Below are positions 9,382-19,900 of a DNA stretch of 64,000 bases, piece after piece. The notes under the pieces are model-generated. The model saw only the letters and a program-made list of their open reading frames with translations, was not told where the DNA came from and ran no database searches. The stretch is from UBA7672 sp965279085 (lineage in GTDB: Bacteria > Pseudomonadota > Alphaproteobacteria > Caulobacterales > Hyphomonadaceae), in the NCBI GenBank assembly GCA_965279085.1, contig OZ257149.1, positions 868,001 to 932,000 on the forward strand, given 5' to 3'. The stretch's first letter is position 1; each line of letters begins with the position of its first letter. Made by a program: the position numbers and the translations under genes.

Positions 9382-9924
9382 TCAAACTGCTGGAGCAAGT
9401 CGCAGTGCAAAGCAATCCGCGTGGTGGAAATCCGCCGGGCCTTCCGGGTGCCGGACGGCCCAGTACGCCTTTGCTTCGTCCGTCTGCTCGATGATCACCG
9501 ATATGCCGACCAGCCAGACGCCGGCCAGTTCCGCGAGATGGCCCAGATCGAGATCGGCACGCAGATCGAATCGCTCGTCACCCTGACGGGTTCCGATGCC
9601 CGGATTCCTCGATTCCACATTGGTCATGCCGGAACGGTGGCTGTTGAAGCGATAGGCCGCCCACCGTCCTGACGGCGAGAAATTGTACTCGAAGTAATGC
9701 TGGGCGCCCTCCGGGCGGATAAAAACTTCGAAACATGTATGCCGCCACAGTTCGTCGGCGCGCGCCGTATCGATGAATTCCGGGATCGCCAGACGATCCA
9801 CGTCGCCTGTCACAGTGTAACGCAGCGATATTCCGCTGGCCGTGCGCTCGACGTCAGCCTCGATAGCCTCCGCCGCGGTCGCGGTCGCCTTCGATTCCGG
9901 ATGACGCTTCAGGGACACTCGCAT
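9382..9924 (-). CDS. DOMON-like domain protein
   Basis: A 180-residue protein that ends 2 bases before the NamZ-like start, so the two are co-transcribed. The segments LWRHTCFEVFIRPEG and YFEYNFSPSGRWAAYRF match the DOMON-like family seen in Proteobacteria, a beta-sandwich that in relatives binds sugar or haem. No signal peptide or catalytic residues are evident. Next to a muramidase it may bind a sugar ligand, but that is inference. The 87 bases between it and the divergent SIS gene must contain both promoters. Confidence 0.7.
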   Translation of the reverse strand: MRVSLKRHPESKATATAAEAIEADVERTASGISLRYTVTGDVDRLAIPEFIDTARADELWRHTCFEVFIRPEGAQHYFEYNFSPSGRWAAYRFNSHRSGMTNVESRNPGIGTRQGDERFDLRADLDLGHLAELAGVWLVGISVIIEQTDEAKAYWAVRHPEGPADFHHADCFALRLAPAV

Positions 9925-10011
9925 GAGGCCCTTGTACCGTCCGCGTCACCCCCTCGCCAGCCCGCAGGCGCGGTTTGTCCTAACAGTCGGCTTGGTCCAT
10001 ATTTCTCAAGA

Positions 10012-11037
10012 ATGACAAACCAGACCCGCATGGAAAGCGAAACGCGCGAAGCGCCGGCCGTTGCCGCACGCCTTTTGGCGGAGGCGAGTCCGGCCCTTGC
10101 GCAGCTAGGCGTCCGGCTTCGCGCAATTGACCCGCGCGTGGTCCTGGCCGCAGGACGTGGAAGCTCCGATGCGGCAGCCCTGCTCGCAAAGTATGTCCTC
10201 GAAACACGCCTCGGTCTGCCGACCGTCTCAGTGGCGCCATCTGTACACTCCATCTATGGCGCACGCCTGAAACTGGAAAAAGCACTCGTCCTCGCCATCT
10301 CCCAATCCGGACGCAGCCCCGATCTCGTCGAATTCTGCCGCGCCGCAACGGGCGACGGCGTCCTGCGTGTAGCGATGGTCAATGACACGTCGGCGCCGCT
10401 GACCGGTGTGGTCGATGTTGTTCTGCCTTTAATGGCGGGACCAGAGACAAGCGTTGCCGCAACAAAATCCTGCTTAGCGGCAATGACGCTGGTACTTGGC
10501 CTGGTCGGACATTGGCGACGCGATGCCGCCATGATCTCCGCATTTGGCCGCGCACCCGACGTATTCGCACGAGCCTTGCTGGCGGACTGGTCGAAGGTGG
10601 CCGCCTTCCTTGATGCAGATGGTCCGGTCTACGTCGTAGGCCGTGGACCGGGTCTCGCCATCGCCGCCGAGGCCGCTCTCAAGCTGAAAGAGACAGGCGG
10701 CCTTCATGCGGAGTCGGTCAGCGCCGCAGAAATACGCCACGGTCCCTACGCACTCGCCGGACCCAGCCTGCGTGCAATTATATTTGCCCAGCGAGACGCC
10801 GCTTTCGATGGTTTGAAGGCTCTGGCGGCGGACCTGACGCAGAAAGGTGCGTCTGTGCTGTTGATCTCGCCGGACACCTCGCTGCCCGGCGTGCATACGC
10901 CGGCAGATGAGGAACCGGTACTTGAGCTGATCGCGATGCTCTTGCGCTTTTACCTATTTGCCAACGAAGCCGCACTCAGACGTGGCCGTTCGCCGGACAA
11001 CCCGCCCATGCTCAGCAAGATCACGGAGACGCGCTGA
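10012..11037 (+). CDS. SIS-domain glucosamine-6-phosphate deaminase (NagB-II / GlmS-isomerase-like)
   Basis: A 341-residue protein with two SIS domains and no glutaminase domain. AISQSGRSPDLVEF near 100, GPETSVAATKS near 145 and VGRGPGLAIAAEAALKLKET near 210 match the isomerase half of GlmS and the NagB-II deaminases. In organisms lacking classical NagB this enzyme converts glucosamine-6-P to fructose-6-P and ammonia. The start is the ATG giving MTNQTRMESE, since the longer frame adds a region antisense to the DOMON gene. nagA starts one base after its stop, so coupling is likely and supports the deaminase role over glucosamine synthesis. Confidence 0.82.
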   Translation: MTNQTRMESETREAPAVAARLLAEASPALAQLGVRLRAIDPRVVLAAGRGSSDAAALLAKYVLETRLGLPTVSVAPSVHSIYGARLKLEKALVLAISQSGRSPDLVEFCRAATGDGVLRVAMVNDTSAPLTGVVDVVLPLMAGPETSVAATKSCLAAMTLVLGLVGHWRRDAAMISAFGRAPDVFARALLADWSKVAAFLDADGPVYVVGRGPGLAIAAEAALKLKETGGLHAESVSAAEIRHGPYALAGPSLRAIIFAQRDAAFDGLKALAADLTQKGASVLLISPDTSLPGVHTPADEEPVLELIAMLLRFYLFANEAALRRGRSPDNPPMLSKITETR

Positions 11038-11038
11038 C

Positions 11039-12160
11039 ATGCCCGCCCTTGCGGCCTCACGCGTGTTTACGGGCACGGAGATGCTCGACAACGCCACCGT
11101 GCACATCCGCGATGGCAAGATCGCCGACATCACTCGAGGCGCTGCGTCCGGAGCAACGCCGGTCGATGGTCTGCTGGCGCCGGGCCTGATCGACGTCCAG
11201 GTCAATGGCGGTGGCGGCGTCCTGTTCAACGACAGCCCAACAGCCGGAACACTTCGGGCGATGGCGGCGGCGCACGCACAGTTCGGTGTCACGGGGATCA
11301 TGGCAACCCTGATCTCCGACCAGCGCGACAAGATCGCAGCGGCCATCGATGCTGTGACGGAGGGTATCAACGAAGGCATCCCCGGCTTACTGGGCCTGCA
11401 TCTCGAAGGCCCTTGGCTATCCGCGTCGCGCCGTGGCGTGCACCCGGAAAAATTTCTGCGCGGCCTCGACGCCGAGGACATGACGCTTCTGTCGCAGAAA
11501 CGATCCTTCCCCGTGATGGTGACTGTCGCGCCAGAACATGCATCGCCCGAGGATGTGAAGACGCTGACGGCCGCGGGCGTCACCGTGTGCGTCGGACATA
11601 CGACGGGGTCGCATGAAGACGTCGAAGCGCTGCTGACTGCAGGCGCGAGCGGGTTCACGCACCTCTTCAATGCCATGCCGCCGCTGGAAGGGCGCAAGCC
11701 CGGACCGGTCGGCGCGGCTCTGACCAACCGCAAGGCATGGACCGGGCTGATCCTCGACGGCATTCACGTGCATCCCGTGTCGGCGCGTGTGGCTTTCGCA
11801 GCCAAGTCGGCGCGAAAATTGATGCTGGTATCTGACGCCATGTCGACAGTCGGAGCGGCCAACCCATCCATGATGCTGTTCGGCGAACAGATAGCGGTGA
11901 GCGATGGCGCCTTGCGCACACCTGCCGGAACGCTCGCGGGCGCACATCTCGATCTGTCGACGGCAGCGCGAAACGCCATAGCCATGCTGGGCGCGACGCA
12001 GGAAGAGGCCCTGCGCATGACCAGCCTCACACCCGCCGAGTTCCTCCACGTGGATCACCAGCGCGGGCGCATCGCCATCGGTGGACGCGCTGACCTGGCG
12101 CTGTTCGGGCCGGGTCTCGATGTTCGGGGCGTCTGGATCGGCGGGGAAAAAGTCTGCTAG
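11039..12160 (+). CDS. nagA: N-acetylglucosamine-6-phosphate deacetylase
   Basis: A 373-residue amidohydrolase-superfamily TIM barrel. Recognisable NagA segments are LLAPGLIDVQVNGGGGV near 40, GLHLEGPWLS near 120 with the metal-ligand glutamate, VGHTTGSHEDV near 185, and FTHLFNAMPPLEGRKPG near 208, followed by LILDGIHVHP and LVSDAM with the catalytic aspartate. It deacetylates GlcNAc-6-P to GlcN-6-P in the cytoplasm, feeding the SIS deaminase encoded immediately upstream. The stop overlaps the convergent murQ stop by 4 bases. Confidence 0.95.
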   Translation: MPALAASRVFTGTEMLDNATVHIRDGKIADITRGAASGATPVDGLLAPGLIDVQVNGGGGVLFNDSPTAGTLRAMAAAHAQFGVTGIMATLISDQRDKIAAAIDAVTEGINEGIPGLLGLHLEGPWLSASRRGVHPEKFLRGLDAEDMTLLSQKRSFPVMVTVAPEHASPEDVKTLTAAGVTVCVGHTTGSHEDVEALLTAGASGFTHLFNAMPPLEGRKPGPVGAALTNRKAWTGLILDGIHVHPVSARVAFAAKSARKLMLVSDAMSTVGAANPSMMLFGEQIAVSDGALRTPAGTLAGAHLDLSTAARNAIAMLGATQEEALRMTSLTPAEFLHVDHQRGRIAIGGRADLALFGPGLDVRGVWIGGEKVC

Positions 12161-13044
12161 GACTGCTTCGCCTCGGCCAGCGCTCCGCGCAGATTTCCGT
12201 TGTGCTTGGCGATCATTGTCATCGCGGCCTCGGTATCGAGGCCTCCGGCAATAAGAACGGCGGTCTTCACATCGCCATTCGCCTTCGCCAGCGCGTCGGC
12301 GGCGATGCGCGGTACACAACCCGCGATCTCGATGACCATCTGCTCCGAACGCTGGCGCAGCTTCTCGTTAGTCGGCCGCATGTGCACCATCATGCCGCGA
12401 TAGACCCGGCCGAGCTGCATCATCACCGCCGTGGAAAATAGATTGAGCGCAACCTTCTGCGCCGTTCCGGCTTTCAAGCGGGTGGAGCCCGCGATGAGCT
12501 CGGCGCCCGTCTGGATCAGCACGGGGTGCTCACTAATGGCTAGCAGTTGCGATCCTGCATTGTTGGCGATGCCGATCGTGAGCGCGCCACGGGCGCGTGC
12601 AACCTGTATGGCCGCAACGGTGAAAGGGGTGTTGCCGCTGGCGGCCAGACCCAACACCACGTCATTGACCCCGACGCCCAATTCGTCAATGCGGCGCGCG
12701 CCATCTTCAGCGGAGTCCTCTGCATTCTCGACAGCTCGCAACAGTGCGCTCTCCCCACCCGCGATCACGAAAGCGACTTGCTCGGCAGGCCAGTTGAATG
12801 TGGGAAGCAGCTCCGCACCATCCTGGACGCCGATACGCGCCGAGGTTCCGGCGCCGACATAGATGATGCGGCCACCTTTGCGAAGGCGGGGGGCCGCCTG
12901 CTCCACCGCGGCGCCGATGGCGGCCAGCGCGGGACCAAGCGCCGCGACGGCGGCAAGCTGCCCCTCGTAAAGCGCCTTTACCTGCTCGGTAGCCGGCCAG
13001 AGATCGAGATCAAGATAGCGCGGGCTGATGTCTTCCGTGCTCAT
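12157..13044 (-). CDS. murQ: N-acetylmuramic acid 6-phosphate etherase
   Basis: A 295-residue SIS-domain lyase. YVGAGTSARIGVQDGAEL near 70, VIAGGESALLRAVENAEDS near 105 and the GLAASGNTPF loop near 140 are diagnostic of MurQ. It cleaves the lactyl ether of MurNAc-6-P to give GlcNAc-6-P plus D-lactate. I start at MSTEDISPRYLDLD, 276 bases inside the longest frame, because homology begins there and the upstream part lies over the divergent kinase gene. The 65 bases between murQ and the kinase gene form a divergent promoter region. Confidence 0.95.
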   Translation of the reverse strand: MSTEDISPRYLDLDLWPATEQVKALYEGQLAAVAALGPALAAIGAAVEQAAPRLRKGGRIIYVGAGTSARIGVQDGAELLPTFNWPAEQVAFVIAGGESALLRAVENAEDSAEDGARRIDELGVGVNDVVLGLAASGNTPFTVAAIQVARARGALTIGIANNAGSQLLAISEHPVLIQTGAELIAGSTRLKAGTAQKVALNLFSTAVMMQLGRVYRGMMVHMRPTNEKLRQRSEQMVIEIAGCVPRIAADALAKANGDVKTAVLIAGGLDTEAAMTMIAKHNGNLRGALAEAKQS

Positions 13045-13109
13045 GCGCTTTTCTACCCCAAAAGTGCTGGCGTCATTGAATGGCAGGCAAATCGGGTTAG
13101 ACAAGGAAA

Positions 13110-13982
13110 ATGACCGAAACGCTGTATCTTGGCGTCGATGGCGGCGGCACACGGTGCCGCGCGCGGCTGGAAACGGCGGATGGACGCGTGCTCGGCCAAG
13201 GCGTGTCCGGCCCCGCGAGCATGCGGTTCGGAATACAGGCATCCAGCGCATCGATTTTGGGGGCGACGCGACAGGCGCTTGCCGAGGCCGGTCTGACCGA
13301 GGACGCGCTAGGACGAACATTCGCCGGGATCGGGCTTGCTGGCACCGGCCATCTCGGCGCGCGGCAGGCGCTGGAATCCTGGCAGCACCCGTTCGCCAGA
13401 GCCTGGTTCGAGGGCGACGGCTACATCGCCTGGCTCGGCGCTTTCGGCGGCGATGATGGCGGGATTGTTATCTGCGGCACGGGAAGCATCGGCATCACCT
13501 ACAAGGGCAAGACAATCCGCGTTGGCGGCTATGGCTTTCCAGTATCTGACGAAGGCAGCGGCGCGCACATCGGGCTCAACGCCATTCGCTATGCACTTCG
13601 CACGCTGGATGGCCGGGCCCAGCCGACTGCCTTCGCGCAGGAAATACTAACGCGGTTCTCGTCCGACCCGGCTGTCGTCATCCGCTGGTCGGAAACCGCT
13701 AGCGCGACGGAATATGCCGCCTTCGCGGCGATCGCAATCAAGCATTCCGCTGCCGGAGAACCCGCCGCTACCAACCTGCTGCGGGATGCGGCCGCCCACA
13801 TCGCGGGCCTCGTCGAAGCCGTACTCGCCCGGGGGGCGCCGCGCGTGGCGCTGGTTGGCGGGCTGGTTCAGTTCATCAAGCCGCACATTCCGCCGGCAAC
13901 GGCGGCGCGAATCACGGAGCCACAATTGGATGCGATGTCAGGCGGCATCCTGTTGGCGAAGATGCGCGCGAGCGAGGACTAG
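13110..13982 (+). CDS. BadF/BadG-type amino-sugar kinase (GlcNAc/MurNAc kinase)
   Basis: A 290-residue ASKHA-fold ATPase. LGVDGGGTRCRARLET at the start is the phosphate-1 loop, GTGSIGITYKG near 125 the phosphate-2 loop, SDEGSGAHIG near 147 is typical of BadF-type GlcNAc kinases, and VALVGGLVQF near 250 is the adenosine loop. Clostridial MurK of this family phosphorylates both MurNAc and GlcNAc at O6, and this set has no phosphotransferase transporter, so a kinase is needed to make MurNAc-6-P for MurQ. The 3' end overlaps the convergent PKS gene by 71 bases, which is unusual but both reading frames look sound. Confidence 0.85.
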   Translation: MTETLYLGVDGGGTRCRARLETADGRVLGQGVSGPASMRFGIQASSASILGATRQALAEAGLTEDALGRTFAGIGLAGTGHLGARQALESWQHPFARAWFEGDGYIAWLGAFGGDDGGIVICGTGSIGITYKGKTIRVGGYGFPVSDEGSGAHIGLNAIRYALRTLDGRAQPTAFAQEILTRFSSDPAVVIRWSETASATEYAAFAAIAIKHSAAGEPAATNLLRDAAAHIAGLVEAVLARGAPRVALVGGLVQFIKPHIPPATAARITEPQLDAMSGGILLAKMRASED

Positions 13983-16900
13983 TTCGGCCGGCGAACGCCG
14001 TGGCCTGCTCGAATGCCGCCATCACCTGCGACAGTGCGGGTTCCGAAAAGACAAAGTCGTGCTCGGCGTCTACGTCGAAGCGGTGGATTTCGCCTTTCAC
14101 GAACGGAGCCCATCCAAGGGTCGGGCCGCTGCGCAGGAAGTGCACGCGCGCGTCAGTCGCCCGGATCAACACGACATCGGTCTCAAACGCCGCGGTGTTG
14201 TAAGCGCGCTGCGCTCGCTTGTAAGCCGCGTCAACCGCATCAGAAGCTGCTTCGAGCGGTGTACGGAATGTCGCGAGTTCTCGAACACCCATGATCCGGC
14301 GGATACGCGGCCGGAGCTGGTACTTCCACAACACATTCGGAAGTTCCAGGAACCGCCGAGGCTTGATCCGGTGCAGGTTCAGCAGACGATCGATCATCGT
14401 GACGTTCGCACGCATCTGGCTCGGCTCGAGCGTGTCAACCAGCACGAGGAGCTTTGTCTCGTCTCCCTCGTCCTTCAGGCGACGCGAGATTTCGTAGGCA
14501 ATCACGCCGCCGCCGGAATATCCGGCAAGCATGTAGGGGCCCTTTGGCTGCACCTGCCGGATCGCGGCGAGATAGCGCTCCGCCATTACCTCGATCGACT
14601 CATCCGGCTCCATGCGCCCATCAACGCCCGCGGCCTGCAGCGCGTACACGGGCTGCTCCGGCGGCGCGCGGTCAGCAAACGCCTTGAACACCAGCACGTT
14701 GCCACGCGATCCGTGAATAAAGAAGATCGGCGTGCGTCCGCGCATTCCCGGCCGTAGGCACACCATGGGCGACCAGCCAGCGCTCGGCGCTGCAGCATCC
14801 TGCTCGGGTTCGGACAGAAGCTTCGCGAGATCGGCGACTGTCTGCGCTTCGAACAGGGTGGCTAGCGGAAGCGAAACAGAGAACCGCTTTCGGATCGCCG
14901 CGAACAAACGGACGCCCTGCAGCGAGTTACCACCGAGATCAAAGAAGTTGTCCTGCACGCCGATAGCCTGGTAGCCAAGCAGGTCCGCCCAGATCTTCGC
15001 CAGCACCTGTTCGGCGCCGGTCGAAGGCGCCACGTACTCGGGCGCGCCGGCCGGACGCTGGAAGCCCTCCACGGCCGTTTCTTCTTCCGTGGGCTGCACG
15101 CGCGTCACGCGCAGCGACTCGTTCCACGCATTCACATCCACGGAGGATGCAATCACCTGCACCAGCCCGGGCTGCGCCATGATGCGGTCCAGCGCCTCGA
15201 GTCCCTCCGGAACCGTGATGCCATCGCGAATCGCGGCGGCGAGCGTTTCGTTGCGAACAGTTGAAGCACGGCGGTCAGCGGCGAAGCTGGAGCCGGCGTC
15301 GATCCGGCGCATCGTGAAGCGCGAGAACTCGGCAATGACCTTGCCGGCTTCATCGGCCAGCGTGATGTCGAAGTAGGCCATGCCATGGCCGCTGTCGGGC
15401 AGGCAACGAACATGGCTGAACACGCGCGCCGGCATCGCGCCGAACACGCGCACTCGTCCGTATCCGAGCGGAACGAAGAAATCCGCTTTGAGGTCGACGC
15501 CGGGGATAAGCGCCTGAGCGCCGCCGGTCGCCATGTCGAGCACGGCAGGATGGAGCGCGTAGCCGGAGAGATCGCCGGAGAACTGTTCGGGAAGCGCAAG
15601 CTCAGTCAGCGCTTCCGACTCGCCGAAGCGCGTCTCCTTGATGTTCGCCCAGCGCGGGCCGAACGCCATGAAGTCCTGATCGAGGCGGCCGTCGGCGGGC
15701 GCGAAATGCCGTGCAGAGCAGCGCGATCCGATAGCGGCAAGATCGATGGCGGCAGGCGCAGGTTCGCGGCAGGCGCGGGCTTCGGCGGTGACGATGGGCT
15801 GGCCCTGAGTGTCCGCGCCAGCGTGCATTGTGATCGTGGCGCCATCGGCGACTGGCGTGGCCTGGATGGTCAAGCGCCGTGGCTGCCCGTCCTCCACCCG
15901 GAAGGGCGAGGCGAAGACAAGATCGGACAACTCGATAGCACCCGCGTCGCGTCCTTCCGCGAAGGCTGCGCGCGCCAGTTCGACGAAGGCCGTGCCCGGC
16001 AGAACTGCCGCGCCGCCTTTGACGACATGCTCGGAAAGCATCCATTCGGCGGCGTCTTCAAAGGTCGCCACGAAAGTACGGGCGTGCGCCGTGTCGGTAT
16101 AGCCATCCAGCGCCGGATGAACGCTACGGTGGGCGGGTTCCGCTCCGACGGTCTGCGCCTGATGCGCGGTCGCGGCCATGCCGACATCGCGCCAGGCATT
16201 CCAGTTCACGACGACGGTGCGACCGCTGGCCCGGAGCGAGCGGGCGCGGGCAAAGGCGTCCTGGAAGGCGTTGGCGGCGGTGTAATCCACCTGGCCTGGC
16301 AGACCAAGGCAGGAGGCAACCGAGGAGAACAACATGAAGAAGTCGAGGTTCTCGGTGATTGCTGCGTCGAGCGCGAGCGTGCCGGCGACTTTCGGCGCAA
16401 GCACGCGCTTCATCGCTTCGACGTCCTTCGCCATCATCGGCGCATCGTCCATGACGCCCGCGCCGTGCACGACGCCGTTCAGGGGGCCGAACGCTTCGCG
16501 AACCTGACGAAGCGCAGCGGAGACCGCATTTGGATCAGCGATGTCCGCGCCAACAGTCATCACCTGTGCGCCGAGGTTACGAAGTTTCTGAACGCGCGCG
16601 ACGCGCTGAGCCAAGCGGCTGTTGCGCTTGCTCCCGACGATCGCAGGCCATTGGGCCTCGGGCGGAAGCGCTTCGCGACCTAGCAGAGCGAGTTTGACAG
16701 AGCGCGTCCGCGCCATGTGCTCGGCGACTTCAAGGCCGATGCCGCCGAGACCGCCCGTGATCAGATATACGCCGTTCTCGCGAACCCATGGGCGCACATC
16801 TGAAAGGTCTTCCTGTTGCGCTGGCAATGGAAGCGGCGCCGTGCGGCGCACCCAGCGGCCCGCAGGCCTCAGCGCGACAACCGTGTCAGCCGCTTCGGCG

Positions 16901-19900
16901 CGCAGTTCCTGGGCGAGCATGCTGGAGAGGCGTGTTTCTTCGGCCGATAGAAGCTTCACACCCGGCAGGTCGATGCAGCGAGCCTGAATATGATCGAACT
17001 CGCGCGGCGCAACGAGCACCGGCCCGAGAGCGAGCGAACGCACCGGATCCAATTGGGATCCACCAACCCCGGTGACGCCAGCCGTGACAATCGAGACCTG
17101 GACTTTCGATGACAGGCCGCCAAGAGCTTGCAACAGGTAGACCGGCGCAAGGAACTGCCTGTCCACGCCCGAGTAGCGCTCGGCCCTGGATGCAGGCCGC
17201 CCGATCATCATCACGACCTGATCCGGCAAGCCCACCGACTCTTCCATGTACTCCATCATGGCCGAGTAGTGCTGCGGATTCTCGAGATCGAAGCGCCACG
17301 TACCATCGAGACGTTCGCTGAATTTCTTGCCGGGCGTTGCGACAACGACGCGGTCCGGGTTCAGCGCATAGGCAAGCCGCCGCGCCTCCACGGCATCATC
17401 CGACAACACCAGCCAGATCCGGGAGTCCTTCGGCTTCGCTGTGACGACCAGCGGAGCTTCGGCGTAGCTCACACTGTGAAACCAGTTGGCGACATCTGCC
17501 TGCCGCGAGACGTTTGCGGAAGGAGCGACCTGAGCCGCCTTGCCCGGCTCAACCCAGAACGACTTGCTTTCGAACGGATACGCCGGAAGCGGAATGCGAT
17601 TGCGCAGCTGCCCGTCGTAGAACGCCGTCCAGTCAATGTCGGCGCCGACTGTCCAGAGCCGGCCAAGGCTCGTCAGCGCGAAGCCAAGATCGCTTGCAGG
17701 CTCCTGGGGATGGCGGACGGAACTGAAGGCGTTACGGAGAGGCTGCGTCTGGGCCTTCGCCAGCATGCTGAGCGTGCGGCCGGGGCCGACTTCGAGAAGC
17801 GCTGGTTCGCCGAGTTCGCGCAGCGTCGCGAGACCATCGGCAAAACGGACAGTGGAGCGCAGATGCGAAACCCAGTATTCGGGAGACGTCGCCTGCTCGT
17901 TGGTGATCCACTTGCCGGTAACGTTTGAAACGAACGGCGTTTCCGGGCGACGGAACACGATCGTGCGGCAGAGATCGCGGAACTGGCTCAGCACCGGATC
18001 AAGCATGGACGAGTGAGCTGCGACATCGATATGCACCGGCGTGCTGTCGACGCCGCGCTCAGTCAGTATCGTTTGAAGCTTTGCAATGGCGTCAACCGGA
18101 CCGGAAGCGACGGAAAGCTCCGCTGCATTGACCGCCGCGATATCGAGGCCGGCGGGCATCACATCGCGAAGTTCCTGCTCGGACAGCGGCACGCTGAGCA
18201 TGTTGCCGCGTTGCACCACCTCGAACAGATGGCCCCGCATCATGACCAGCTTGATCGTGTCTTCGAGGCTCATGACGCCTGAGAGGCAGGCGGCGGCATA
18301 CTCGCCGACGCTATGGCCGATCAGGGCTTGCGGCGCAACGCCCCAAGACACGAACAGCTTCGCAATCGCGTATTCGGTTGCGAACAGAGACGGCAAGGTC
18401 AATGAAGGCCGCTCAAGCGTGCGCGTCGCCGCTTCGAGCGCATCCGGCGCCGGATACATGATCGTGCGAAGGTCGCGGCCGAGGATCGGATTGATGATGT
18501 CGAGACAGGCGTCGACCGCGTCACGATAGACTTCTTCACGTTCATAGAGCTCGCGGCCCATGCCGGCGTATTGGGCGCCGCCGCCGGGGAACATGAACAC
18601 AACCTTCGGACGCTGCTCATCCGCGACGCCGTTCGCGACACGTTTGGCGTCACGCTCGCGAAGAAGCTTGATGACTTCTTGCGAAGTTGAAGCCGCAAGC
18701 GCGCGACGGTGAGGCATCCCACGGCGGCCGACAGCCAGCGTATAGGCGGCATCGGCCAGATCGAGTTTCGGATTCACTTCCAACGCGTTCGCCAGGTTGT
18801 CGCAAGCTGCATCGAGCGCAGTCTTGGTCTTGGCGGAAAGAACGATCAGCTGCTGAGAGCGGTCTCCCTCACCGGCGAGCGATGATGGTGGTTCTTCAAG
18901 CACGATGTGGCAATTCGTGCCGCCCGCACCTAGAGCCGTGACACCGCAACGGCGCACGCCTTCGGCCTGCCAGTCTTTCAGCTTGCTGTTCACGAAGAAC
19001 GGACTGTTGGCGAAATCGATTGCCGGGTTTGGCGTCTCAAAGCCGAGGCTCGGCGGAAGCTGACGGTGCTTCAGCGCCATCACGGCCTTGATGAGCGACG
19101 CAGCGCCTGCGGCTTCGCCAAGGTGACCGATGTTGGATTTCACCGAGCCGATGGCGCAATAGCCGCGCTTGCTCGTACGCGTCCGGTAGGCTTCGTTGAG
19201 GGCTTCGACCTCGATGGGGTCGCCCACCAGCGTGCCCGTGCCGTGGGTTTCAATATAGCTGACGCTTTCGGCGGAGACGTCCGCTGCTTCGAGCGCGGAA
19301 CCCACGACCGCTGCCTGACCTTCAACGCCCGGCGCGAGATAGCTGACCTTCATCGCGCCATCGTTGTTGATCGCGGAACCCTTGATGACGGCATGAATGG
19401 TGTCGCCATCGTCCAGCGCGTCGCTCAGTCGCTTGAGAATGATCGCGCCAGCACCGCTGCCGAAGACCGTGCCGGCGCTCTTGGCGTCGAACGGACGGCA
19501 ATGGCCGTCGGGCGACAGGATCTCGCCCTCCTTGAAGTGGTAGCCCTGCGCCCGCGGGACCAGGACGGTCGCGCCGCCAGCCAGCGCCATCGAGCATTCG
19601 CCACGCGCAAGGCTCTGGCAGGCAAGGTGAATGGATACGAGCGACGACGAGCAGGCCGTCTGCACGTTCATGCTCGGGCCGCGCAGGTCCATCTCGTAGG
19701 AGACGCGCGTGGCGAGGAAGTTCATGTCGTTGCCAGTGTGGCGGACCAGGAACTCGCCCATCGACCGCATCAGATCCGGGTTCGTTTTCAGGTTCTCGAT
19801 CATGTAGAGCGGCGCGCCGGCTGCTGCGAATACGCCAACCGCGCCCTCTTCGGGCAACGCGGTGTAGCCGGCATGCTCGAAAGCCTGCCAGGCGATTTCA

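Noticed and set aside
15385..16683. A 432-residue plus-strand frame opposite the PKS
   Set aside because: No motifs; the DH and KR domains on the minus strand account for the sequence.
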